From positions 3,348,001-3,412,000 of the forward strand of contig NZ_CP013232.1 in NCBI RefSeq assembly GCF_001584145.1: a DNA stretch of 64,000 nucleotides. The letters run 5' to 3'. The notes below the pieces were generated by a model. The model was not told the DNA's origin, made no database searches, and saw only the letters and a program-made list of their open reading frames with translations. This DNA is from Collimonas fungivorans. GTDB lineage: Bacteria; Pseudomonadota; Gammaproteobacteria; Burkholderiales; Burkholderiaceae_D. The first letter of the stretch is position 1. Each line of letters begins with the position of its first letter. The position numbers and the translations under genes were made by a program. This document shows positions 46,705 to 54,434 of this stretch, piece after piece.

Positions 46705-47721
46705 TCACTGCGTATTTTCCTGGATGGTCGTATCCGGGTTGCTCTCGACCTTGCGGCGGAACTGGATATGCGTGAAAAAGACGTTGCGTATCTTGCGCGT
46801 GACCATGTCACGCACGCTGACCTCTTCCTCCTGCACCGGCTCCATCAGGGCGCGCTGCACCGCGAACACGCTTTGCGGCCGCTGCAGCGGATCGATCATC
46901 AGGCACCAGCGCACCACCTGGATCAGTTCCGGCGAATACAGGCCTTCCAGCTTGCGGAAATGCCCTTCCATCTTGTCGTTGACCTTGCGCTGGTCGACCG
47001 GCTGCGGCGGCGCGCCGACCATGCAGGCGAAGATCGAAGCGCCGATGCTGTAGATGTCGGTCCATGGCCCCAGGTTGCCATTACGCTCATACAATTCGGC
47101 CGGGGCGAAACCTGGCGTGTACATCGGGTACAGCTTGGGCGAGTCGGAGCGCAGGGTCTGGCGTGCGGCGCCGAAGTCCAGCAGGATCGGCGTGCCGTCG
47201 GCGCGCAGGTAGATATTGGCCGGCTTCAGGTCGAGGTGCAGCAATTTATGGGTATGCACTTCGCGCAAGCCGTTCATCACGTGGCGGAACATCTTGCGGA
47301 TGAATTTTTCCGACACCAATGGCTTTTCGCCTTTATCGCGGCGGCGCAGGATATGCTCCTGCAGCGAGCGCCCCGATTCGTAGGCCATCACCATGTACAC
47401 GGTTTCATTGGCGCGGAAGAAGTTGATCACGCTCACCACGTTCGGATGGGCGATACGCGCCAGAGCGCGGCCTTCTTCGAAAAAGCATTTGAGGCCGATA
47501 CGGAAGGTCGGCAGGTTTTCCGGCGAAATGGCCGGCGCCAGTTCTCCCCATTGGCGTAAAGCCAACGAACTCGGCAGATACTCCTTGATGGCGACTGCGT
47601 TGCCATCCTCGTCGTATGCCAGATAGACAATACTGAACCCGCCAGAAGCAATCTTCTTTACAATGCGGTATCCAGCAATTTTTAGCCCGTCAGGCAATGG
47701 TGCATTGTTTTGCGCGGCCAT
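46705..47721 (-). CDS. Hanks-type Ser/Thr protein kinase
   Basis: Eukaryote-like protein kinase of 338 residues. The glycine-rich loop is KIASGGFSIVYLAYD near residue 24, the ATP-contact Lys is in VAIKEYLPS near residue 48, the catalytic loop is LLHLDLKPANIYL near residue 162, and the Mg motif is LLDFGAA near residue 182. APAELY is the substrate-lobe segment (APE-like). The usual HRD Arg is Leu, so it is a non-RD kinase, and activation may not depend on loop phosphorylation. There is no PASTA domain or membrane helix; the C-terminal 50 residues are basic. It pairs with the downstream PP2C gene. Confidence 0.92.
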   Translation of the reverse strand: MAAQNNAPLPDGLKIAGYRIVKKIASGGFSIVYLAYDEDGNAVAIKEYLPSSLALRQWGELAPAISPENLPTFRIGLKCFFEEGRALARIAHPNVVSVINFFRANETVYMVMAYESGRSLQEHILRRRDKGEKPLVSEKFIRKMFRHVMNGLREVHTHKLLHLDLKPANIYLRADGTPILLDFGAARQTLRSDSPKLYPMYTPGFAPAELYERNGNLGPWTDIYSIGASIFACMVGAPPQPVDQRKVNDKMEGHFRKLEGLYSPELIQVVRWCLMIDPLQRPQSVFAVQRALMEPVQEEEVSVRDMVTRKIRNVFFTHIQFRRKVESNPDTTIQENTQ

Positions 47722-47827
47722 GCGATCCTACCTTAGTCAATGCTTAGTCAATGGTGTAAGGATTGTCTTGATAAATCGCTGAATTGTAAAGAAAAACCCT
47801 TGCAAACCAGAAACAAAGGACAGCATC

Positions 47828-48736
47828 TTGACTATCTGCAGCATGACAGGCTACGCCGTCAACAACCGCGAGACGGCCGCAGGCACGATTACCATCGAAA
47901 TCAAGAGCGTCAATTCGCGCTTTCTCGACCTGCAGTTCCGCATCAATGACGACTTGCGTTCGCTCGAACCGGCGCTGCGCGAAGCCATCATCGGCCGCGT
48001 TGCGCGCGGCAAGGTCGAATGCCGGCTGAGTTTCGGCCGCAAGACCGCTTCCGGCGCATCGCAAGCGCTGAACACCACGCTGCTGGCCTCCCTGGCCGAT
48101 CTGCAGAGCGCGGTGCGCCAGCAATTCATCGAAGCGGCGCCGCTCACGGTCAATGAACTGCTGCGCTGGCCAGGCGTGATCGAGGAAGCGGTGATCAGCC
48201 AGGATACGCTGCAAGCCGACATCCAGTCCACCATGAGCGCCACGCTGGAAGCATTTGTCGATTCGCGCGCGCGCGAAGGCGCCGCGCTGCAAGCCACCTT
48301 GATTTCCCGTATCGACGCCATGGACGCCATCGTGCAAAGGATCACGCCGCTGGTGCCGCAAGTGGTGGCGCAATTCCAGCAAAAAGCCATAGAGCGCATG
48401 CAGGAAGCGCTCGGCCTGGCGCAGCAGGATAGCGGCAACTCCAGCCTGTCGCGCGAAGAAGCGCTGGACCGGATCCGCCAGGAAGTCACGCTGTACGGCA
48501 TCCGCATCGATATTGCCGAAGAGCTGTCGCGCCTCGCTGCCCATCTCAATGAAACCCGCCACATCCTGAAAAAGGGCGGCCAGGTCGGCAAGCGCCTGGA
48601 TTTCATGATGCAGGAACTCAATCGCGAAGCGAACACGGTGGGCTCGAAAGCAGCGATCAAGGAATTGGCCGATGCTTCCATGGAGCTCAAGCTGCTGATC
48701 GACCAGATGCGCGAACAGGTGCAAAACCTGGAATAA
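47828..48736 (+). CDS. yicC: YicC family endoribonuclease
   Basis: YicC/YloC family protein of about 302 residues, a conserved stress-related endoribonuclease. The N-terminus CSMTGYAVNNRE and TIEIKSVNSRFLDLQFRIND in parts, together with the C-terminal EELSRLAAHLNETRHIL and KRLDFMMQELNREANTVGSKA, are the family hallmarks. The start is TTG at 47828 because it gives the family-typical residues before SMTGYA and has AAGGA eight bases upstream; the ATG at 47843 lacks a ribosome binding site. gmk, its usual neighbour, is not next; an OprD porin gene follows. Confidence 0.93.
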   Translation: MTICSMTGYAVNNRETAAGTITIEIKSVNSRFLDLQFRINDDLRSLEPALREAIIGRVARGKVECRLSFGRKTASGASQALNTTLLASLADLQSAVRQQFIEAAPLTVNELLRWPGVIEEAVISQDTLQADIQSTMSATLEAFVDSRAREGAALQATLISRIDAMDAIVQRITPLVPQVVAQFQQKAIERMQEALGLAQQDSGNSSLSREEALDRIRQEVTLYGIRIDIAEELSRLAAHLNETRHILKKGGQVGKRLDFMMQELNREANTVGSKAAIKELADASMELKLLIDQMREQVQNLE

Positions 48737-48760
48737 AGCAGCACCACTCCCCGCCTTGCC

Positions 48761-48785
48761 GCTGCAGAAACAGGGTTTCTGCAGC
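48761..48785 (+). terminator. Hairpin after yicC
   Basis: A perfect 11-bp stem, GCTGCAGAAAC with GTTTCTGCAGC (loop AGG), lies 25 bases after the yicC stop. There is no clear T run, so it is either a weak terminator or an mRNA 3' structure. Confidence 0.5.
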
Positions 48786-48957
48786 CTTCCATCCTTCCCG
48801 GAAAAAACTCCCCTCTTTCCAGCCTAATCCTACGCACAAAGTTAATTGCCAATATTGCAATAACAAATGCCCTTACGTAGCATCGGCGGCTCGAACCCAT
48901 GATAAATACATAATTCCGCCGCGCGCACTTGCAACAGCCAGGGCGGGAGGAGCCAGC

Positions 48958-50406
48958 TTGAATATCCTTGCCGTAGTGCGCTATCTGGCGCCGCTGACAG
49001 CCGCTGCAACCATCAGCGCCCATGCAGCGAGTGCCGATGCAGCCAAACCCGCTGCCCACGCCAGCCCGTACAGCAAAGCAGAAGAACACGGCGAACACGG
49101 CATCATCGACGGCGACGCTATCGAGCAGGGCCATGCGGCAGCCACGCAACCCGCCACCCGCTCGCAACAGGCCGACAGCAAGGGCCTGATCGCCGATAGC
49201 CATCTCAACTGGCTGCTGCGCAGTTACACCGACCACCTGGAAACCCAGGGCGCCAATACCCGCAACGCTTCGGTACTGGGCAGCCAGCTGAATTTTGAAT
49301 CGGGCTTTAGCACCGGCGCCATCGGACTGGGCGCGGATGCCGGCCTGTTCAGCGCACTGAAACTGAATGGCGGCAACGGCGCCGGCAACATGGTGCACGT
49401 GGATCCCGCCGGCGGCGGCAGCAATCGGCAGGCATGGACCTACTTCGGCTTGTACGACCTGAAGGCCCGGGTCTCGAACACGGTAGTGAAATACGGCGCG
49501 CAAATCGTCCATAACGCTTTTCTGGAACCGCATGACAACCGTGCCCTGCCGCCGACCTTCCTCGGCACCTCCGTGATCAGCAGCGAAATTGCCGGCCTCA
49601 GCTTGGCTGCCGGCAGCTTTACCAGGAGCCAGCCACGCGGACAAACCCGCTTGCAGCCCTTGCGCACGGCCTATGGCGGCATCCAGCTAGGTCGCTTCAG
49701 CTATCTCGGCGGCGACTATGCCTACAGCCCGGACACCAAGGTCTCGCTGTACGCCAGCCGCGCCGAAAACGTCTGGGACCAGTACTACTCCGCCTTCTCG
49801 CACAGCATCGGCGACGCCAATACACTGCGCTGGACCGGCCAGCTGAATTACTACGCCACGCGCAACCAGGGCAGCAGCCGGCAAGGAAACATCAACAGTA
49901 ATGCCTACAGCGTCGCCCTAAGCGCCCAGCACAAGGCGCATACGGTGCTGCTGGCCTACCAGAAAATCCAGGGCAAGCAGTTCTTCGACTACGTCGGCGA
50001 AGGCGCCGGCGACTTTCTCAGCAATTCGATGAACGTCGATTACAACGCTCCCGGCGAACAATCGCTGCAGCTGCGGCACACGGTCGACCTCGGCAGCTAT
50101 GGCCTGCCCGGTTTGAAAATCATGAGCTGGGGTGTACGGGGCTGGGGCGCGGATGCCTCGGCCAGCGCGGCCGCCAATGCCGATCCGGCCGGCGGCCTGT
50201 ATGGGCTGTACTGGAAGAACGGCGCGCCGGTGCGCGGCAAGCATTGGGAGATCGGCATGATTCCGACCTATGTGATCCAGGCTGGCAAGCTGAAAGGCAG
50301 CAGCATCAACCTGACCTTGATGCACCATCGGGCCGATACGCAATACTCGGACGCCGGCAACACCATCTACCGGCTGGTCCTGAACATGCCGATGAACATT
50401 TTTTGA
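48958..50406 (+). CDS. OprD family outer-membrane porin
   Basis: Outer-membrane porin of 482 residues in the OprD family, an 18-strand barrel taking up small organic anions or amino acids. It has a signal peptide (MNILAVVRYLAPLTAAATISAHA), a hydrophilic stretch rich in Ala and His, then SHLNWLLRSYTDHLETQG and GSQLNFESGFSTGAIGLGADAGLFSALKL in parts, the classical OprD start of the barrel. It ends with the terminal Phe in NMPMNIF. The start is TTG at 48958 with GGAGGAG six bases before it. The substrate cannot be predicted. It is freestanding, followed by a palindromic repeat and a strong terminator. Confidence 0.92.
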   Translation: MNILAVVRYLAPLTAAATISAHAASADAAKPAAHASPYSKAEEHGEHGIIDGDAIEQGHAAATQPATRSQQADSKGLIADSHLNWLLRSYTDHLETQGANTRNASVLGSQLNFESGFSTGAIGLGADAGLFSALKLNGGNGAGNMVHVDPAGGGSNRQAWTYFGLYDLKARVSNTVVKYGAQIVHNAFLEPHDNRALPPTFLGTSVISSEIAGLSLAAGSFTRSQPRGQTRLQPLRTAYGGIQLGRFSYLGGDYAYSPDTKVSLYASRAENVWDQYYSAFSHSIGDANTLRWTGQLNYYATRNQGSSRQGNINSNAYSVALSAQHKAHTVLLAYQKIQGKQFFDYVGEGAGDFLSNSMNVDYNAPGEQSLQLRHTVDLGSYGLPGLKIMSWGVRGWGADASASAAANADPAGGLYGLYWKNGAPVRGKHWEIGMIPTYVIQAGKLKGSSINLTLMHHRADTQYSDAGNTIYRLVLNMPMNIF

Positions 50407-50440
50407 TGCATTTCTATGGGTGAAAAACATTCTTGCGATG

Positions 50441-50472
50441 GCAGGGTGGGCACAAAAGCATGCCCACCCTAC
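50441..50472. repeat. Palindromic element GGGTGGGCA...TGCCCACCC, copy 2
   Basis: Nine-base perfect arms surround an eight-base spacer and end in ACCCTAC as in the copy at 13267-13295. It lies 35 bases after the porin gene. Confidence 0.65.
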
Positions 50473-50498
50473 GCCCGCCGATGAGATGCAGGACGGAT

Positions 50499-50538
50499 AA
50501 AAAAGCCGCGGCAGAGTGCGATCTGCCGCGGCTTTTTT
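50499..50538. terminator. Bidirectional terminator between oprD and lprI-like genes
   Basis: AAAAGCCGCGGCAGA and TCTGCCGCGGCTTTT form a 15-bp perfect stem across GTGCGA, with A and T runs on the two sides. Confidence 0.9.
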
Positions 50539-50577
50539 GCATCGCATTGCCCCGATCGACAATTCGAGGTGAGCGGA

Positions 50578-50967
50578 TTATTTTTCGACGATGAAATTCT
50601 TGAGTTCCTTGGTGCGCTGTTCGGTATGGGCGCGCATGCAGCCGAGGAATTCGATATCGCGGATGGTCCCGCTCTCATTGTAGGTATACACGGCGTCGCA
50701 ATCCTTCTTGCGGAAACTGACCCAGGCGCGCTGCGCTTCGATCAGCTTCTTCTTCACTTCGCCGTAGCGCACGCCATCCTGGTCCGGCTTGGTGATCTGC
50801 TTGACCAGCTGCTGATAGGTTTCGTTCAAGGTCTTTTCGTCCTTGTCGAAAGCGGTCTTGGCGCAGGTATTCATTTCGACGGTATTGCTCTGCGACAGAC
50901 ATGGATCAACCTGAGCAAACGCTGCAGCAGGTACTAGCAGGCACAGGGCCATCAGCATCTTACGCAT
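50578..50967 (-). CDS. LprI/DUF1311 family secreted protein
   Basis: Exported protein of 129 residues with signal peptide MRKMLMALCLLVPAAAFA and a mature domain of the LprI/DUF1311 type. Four conserved cysteines are visible (DPCLSQ, NTCAKTA, KKDCDAVY, LGCMRAH) with the intervening AQRAWVSFRKKDCD signature. Some family members inhibit host lysozymes, but the family is broad and that role is only possible here. AAGGAGAG just before the ATG at 50967 fixes the start. It lies downstream of hom on the same strand, 64 bases apart. Confidence 0.9.
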   Translation of the reverse strand: MRKMLMALCLLVPAAAFAQVDPCLSQSNTVEMNTCAKTAFDKDEKTLNETYQQLVKQITKPDQDGVRYGEVKKKLIEAQRAWVSFRKKDCDAVYTYNESGTIRDIEFLGCMRAHTEQRTKELKNFIVEK

Positions 50968-51030
50968 ACACTCTCCTTGGAAACGCTTCGCCATCGGCCA
51001 GCCTGGCCGACAGGCGAAGCGGCACTTCGA

Positions 51031-52341
51031 TTAACCCAGTTCTTCCAGCCGGATCTTGGTGACGCTGCCGACCACGGTTTCCAGCGACTCGATCTTGACT
51101 ATCGCCGCTTCCACATTCTTTTCCTGGGTCTGGTGCGTCAGCATGATGATGTCGGTGCGGGTCTCGCCCGCGGCCGGTTCTTTTTGCAGCATGGCGTCTA
51201 TCGAAATCGACGAATCGGCGAGGATCCGCGTGACATCCGCCAGCACGCCCGGCTGGTCGGCCACGTGCATGCGCAGGTAATAGCTGGTGGTGATTTCTGC
51301 CATCGGCAGGATCGGCGTATCGGCCATGGCGTTCGGCTGGAACGCCAGGTGCGGCACCCGATGCTCGGGATCGGCGGTGGCCAGGCGCGTGATGTCGACC
51401 AGGTCGGCGATCACAGCCGAGGCAGTCGGCTCGGCGCCGGCGCCCTTGCCGTAATACAGCGTATCGCCGACCGCGTCGCCGCGCACCAGCACGGCATTCA
51501 TGGCGCCTTCGACATTGGCGATCAGGCGTTTGCTCGGGATCAGGGTCGGATGCACGCGCAGCTCGATGCCGCCGGCGGTGCGCTTGGTGATGCCGAGCAG
51601 CTTGATGCGGTAGCCGAGCTGTTCGGCGTAGCGGATATCGGTCGCCTGCAGCTTGGTGATGCCTTCCACATGCGCCTTGCTGAACTGCACCGGGATGCCG
51701 AACGCGATCGAGGCCATGATGGTCAGCTTGTGGGCAGCGTCCACGCCTTCGATATCGAAGGTCGGATCGGCTTCAGCGTAACCCAGGCGCTGCGCTTCTT
51801 TCAGCACGACGTCGAAGTCCAGGCCCTTGTCGCGCATTTCGGACAGGATGAAGTTGGTGGTGCCGTTGATGATGCCGGCGATCCACTGGATGCTGTTGGC
51901 GGTCAGGCCTTCGCGCAAGGCTTTGATGATAGGAATGCCGCCGGCCACCGCCGCTTCGAATGCAACGATCACGCCCTTCTCTTGCGCCGCCTTGAAAATC
52001 TCGTTGCCATGGGTGGCGATCAGCGCCTTGTTGGCGGTGACCACATGCTTGCCGTTGGCGATCGCCTGCAGCACCAGGTCCTTGGCGATGCCATAGCCGC
52101 CGATCAGCTCGATGACGATATCGATATCGGGATTGTTGACCACCAGCTTGGCGTCGTTGACCACGGTCACTTCGCCATTGGTCAGCAGCCTGGCGCGCTC
52201 GACATCGAGATCGGCCACCATGGTAATTTCAATAGCTCTCCCTGCGCGCGCTGCAATCTCTTGCTGATTGCGCTTCAATACGTTGAACGTGCCGGAACCG
52301 ACCGTACCTATGCCAAGCAAACCTACCTTGATGGATTTCAT
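51031..52341 (-). CDS. hom: Homoserine dehydrogenase
   Basis: Homoserine dehydrogenase of 436 residues, converting aspartate semialdehyde to homoserine for threonine and methionine. The N-terminal NAD(P) motif is VGLLGIGTVGSGTFNVL. The catalytic domain has TANKALIATHG, FEAAVAGGIPIIKALREGL and the family signature beginning AYAEADPTFDIEGVDAAHKLTI in parts. A C-terminal ACT domain (YYLRMHVADQPGVLADVTRIL) indicates feedback control, usually by threonine. It lies 93 bases after an AlaA-type aminotransferase gene. thrC, which often follows hom in this group, is replaced here by the lprI-like gene. Confidence 0.96.
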   Translation of the reverse strand: MKSIKVGLLGIGTVGSGTFNVLKRNQQEIAARAGRAIEITMVADLDVERARLLTNGEVTVVNDAKLVVNNPDIDIVIELIGGYGIAKDLVLQAIANGKHVVTANKALIATHGNEIFKAAQEKGVIVAFEAAVAGGIPIIKALREGLTANSIQWIAGIINGTTNFILSEMRDKGLDFDVVLKEAQRLGYAEADPTFDIEGVDAAHKLTIMASIAFGIPVQFSKAHVEGITKLQATDIRYAEQLGYRIKLLGITKRTAGGIELRVHPTLIPSKRLIANVEGAMNAVLVRGDAVGDTLYYGKGAGAEPTASAVIADLVDITRLATADPEHRVPHLAFQPNAMADTPILPMAEITTSYYLRMHVADQPGVLADVTRILADSSISIDAMLQKEPAAGETRTDIIMLTHQTQEKNVEAAIVKIESLETVVGSVTKIRLEELG

Positions 52342-52434
52342 GATCTCTGCTGTCTGTAAAAAAATCTGCTGATACCGGGCTGGCTGCCAAGCCGGCCCGG
52401 CGGGTTTAATAAAAAACTTCCGCTTCAGGCCGGG

Positions 52435-53664
52435 TCAAACCTTACCGTGGCGCCGGCGGTACCCTTCGAGGAAACTGGCGATGCGTCCCATCGAATCCGC
52501 CAGGTCGTCGGTGTTCGGCAGGAACACCACGCGGAAATGGTCCGGCGTCGGGCAGTTGAAGCCGGTGCCCTGGACGATCAGCACGCGCTGCTCCGCCAGC
52601 AATTCGTAGGCGAAGTCCTGGTCGTCGGTAATCGGGTACATCTTCGGGTCCAGCCGCGGAAACATGTACAGCGCCGCCTTCGGCTTGACGCAGGTGACGC
52701 CCGGGATGTCGGTCAGCAGCTTGTGCGCCATGTCGCGCTGGCGCGCCAGGCGACCGCCCGGCGCGACCAGGTCGTTGATGCTCTGGTAGCCGCCGAGCGC
52801 GGTCTGGATCGCATACTGGCCCGGCGCATTGGCGCACAGGCGCATCGACGCCAGCATGTTCAAGCCCTCGATATATCCCTTGGCGTGTTTTTTCTCGCCC
52901 GACACCACCATCCAGCCGGCGCGGTAGCCGCAGGAACGATAGTTTTTCGACAAGCCGTTGAAGGTGATGAACAGCACGTCGTCGGCCAGCGCCGCCAGCG
53001 AAGTATGGGTCTCGCCGTCGTACAGCACCTTGTCGTAGATTTCGTCGGCGAAGATGATCAGCTGGTGCTGGCGCGCCAGGTCGACCAGCTGCTGCAGCAG
53101 TTCCACCGGGTACAGGGCGCCGGTCGGATTGTTGGGGTTGATGACGACGATCGCCCGGGTATTGCTGTTGATTTTCTTCTTGATGTCTTCGATATCGGGG
53201 AACCAGCCGGCCTGCTCGTCGCAGACGTAATGGCGCGGCGTGCCGCCGGACAGGCTGACCGCGGCGGTCCACAGCGGATAGTCGGGCGCCGGCACCAGTA
53301 CTTCATCGCCGGTGTTGAGCAAGGCGTTCATGCTCATCACTATCAGCTCGGAAGCGCCGTTGCCCAGGTAGATATCGTCGATCGTGACGCCCTGAATCTT
53401 TTTTTGCTGGCAATAATGCATCACCGACTTGCGCGGCGCGAACATGCCCTTGGAATCGGTATAACCGGAGGCGTTGCCCATGTTGAGGATCATGTCCTGC
53501 ACGATTTCATCGGGCGGCTCGAAACCGAACACCGCCAGGTTGCCGATGTTCAGCTTGATGATTTTGTGACCTTCCTCTTCCATTTGCCGCGCTTTTTCCA
53601 GCACGGGGCCGCGGATGTCGTAACAGACATCATCCAGTTTTTTCGATTTTTGAATCGGTCGCAC
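52435..53664 (-). CDS. alaA: AlaA-type pyridoxal-phosphate aminotransferase
   Basis: Class I aminotransferase of 409 residues closely matching AlaA (YfbQ), a glutamate-pyruvate transaminase making alanine. It has KKLDDVCYDIRGPVLEKA at the N-terminus, LGNGASELIVMSMNALL, PDYPLWTAAVSL, INPNNPTGALYP and the PLP lysine in FNGLSKNYRSCGYRAGWM. The Arg that binds the carboxylate is in FRVVFLPN. It is upstream of hom in the same direction, an arrangement common in betaproteobacteria. The start at 53664 gives the family N-terminus. Confidence 0.93.
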   Translation of the reverse strand: MRPIQKSKKLDDVCYDIRGPVLEKARQMEEEGHKIIKLNIGNLAVFGFEPPDEIVQDMILNMGNASGYTDSKGMFAPRKSVMHYCQQKKIQGVTIDDIYLGNGASELIVMSMNALLNTGDEVLVPAPDYPLWTAAVSLSGGTPRHYVCDEQAGWFPDIEDIKKKINSNTRAIVVINPNNPTGALYPVELLQQLVDLARQHQLIIFADEIYDKVLYDGETHTSLAALADDVLFITFNGLSKNYRSCGYRAGWMVVSGEKKHAKGYIEGLNMLASMRLCANAPGQYAIQTALGGYQSINDLVAPGGRLARQRDMAHKLLTDIPGVTCVKPKAALYMFPRLDPKMYPITDDQDFAYELLAEQRVLIVQGTGFNCPTPDHFRVVFLPNTDDLADSMGRIASFLEGYRRRHGKV

Positions 53665-54035
53665 AGCACAATCCCTTGTATTTTACGCAACATTATCCAG
53701 CGTTAAAAAGCTGTCTGGAAAATTGGGTTATCGTCACACGGGGGTCAGTGCGCCGCAACAAATGCCTGCAACAACCCCTTGTAAGGGCGCTCCACGCTAT
53801 TCCACGACTTTTCAGACAGCTTTTTGGCGGTGCACAATTCACCGCCCGAACCACCCATTCTGCCGAAAGCGTGAGGTTTTATCAATCAATACCGCAAGTT
53901 CCTGGGCGGAAAACGCTACAATGCAGCACTTTATTTTCCATTTTCCGGGAATTTGCACATCGTCTGCGGTCTATCCTTTGGTTTAGCTAAGTATTGGTGG
54001 ATAGGATCAACCCCTCAACGTGTAAAGATAATGCA
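53665..54035. other. Intergenic region with a long inverted repeat, no gene
   Basis: This 371-base gap separates the alaA promoter side from the arn operon. It contains the inverted-repeat unit at 53705-53825 and a possible -10 TACAAT near 53919. The small open frames here have no ribosome binding site or protein-like composition. I see no gene. Confidence 0.5.
53705..53825. repeat. 121-bp unit bounded by 17-18 bp inverted repeats (MITE-like)
   Basis: The left arm AAAAAGCTGTCTGGAAAA (53705-53722) and right arm TTTTCAGACAGCTTTTT (53809-53825) are complementary with one extra base. They enclose 86 bases without a coding frame. Size and structure resemble a miniature inverted-repeat element or a structured RNA; I see no clear target duplication. 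Confidence 0.55.
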
Positions 54036-54434
54036 ATGAAGCTACATACCACCCCGACCCAACAGTATCAGACAGTCACGGCCTACGACGACAAGGGCGT
54101 GGAAATCAACGCCGTGCGCTACGAGCATAGCCTGCTGGTGCTGCCGGAAGCAGCGCCGGTGCCATGGCCGGTGCGCGACTTCGACGCCCTCCATGCGGAA
54201 CATTTCGCTCATATAGACAGCACCCGGCCCGACGTTGTCATCCTCGGCACCGGCGCGCGCCAGCGTTTTGTCCATCCGAAGCTGACCAGCGTGCTGACCG
54301 CGCGCCGCATCGGCGTCGAATGCATGGACAACAAGGCCGCCTGCCGCACCTACAACATCCTGATGGCCGAGGGGCGCAAAGTCGCCCTGGCCCTGATTTT
54401 CAATACCGACAAGGAAACCGCCCAAGATGCGTGA
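54036..54434 (+). CDS. Mth938-like domain-containing protein
   Basis: Small cytoplasmic protein of 132 residues in the Mth938-like (DUF498, NDUFAF3-related) family. The core reads HSLLVLPEAAPVPWPV, then DVVILGTGARQRFVHPKL and GVECMDNKAACRTYNILMAEGRKVALALI in parts. Function in bacteria is not settled; the mitochondrial homologue helps assemble complex I. The ATG at 54036 is preferred over upstream in-frame starts, since it begins the family domain. Its 3' end overlaps the arnT start by eight bases, so it is co-transcribed with the lipid A operon. That link is positional only. Confidence 0.88.
   Translation: MKLHTTPTQQYQTVTAYDDKGVEINAVRYEHSLLVLPEAAPVPWPVRDFDALHAEHFAHIDSTRPDVVILGTGARQRFVHPKLTSVLTARRIGVECMDNKAACRTYNILMAEGRKVALALIFNTDKETAQDA

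Noticed and set aside
47851..49644. A 597-residue minus-strand frame over yicC and the porin gene
   Set aside because: It spans two genes and the gap between them in antisense; no domain is visible.
53676..53990. Two short frames in the alaA-arn gap
   Set aside because: They cross the inverted-repeat unit, have no ribosome binding site and no protein-like composition.
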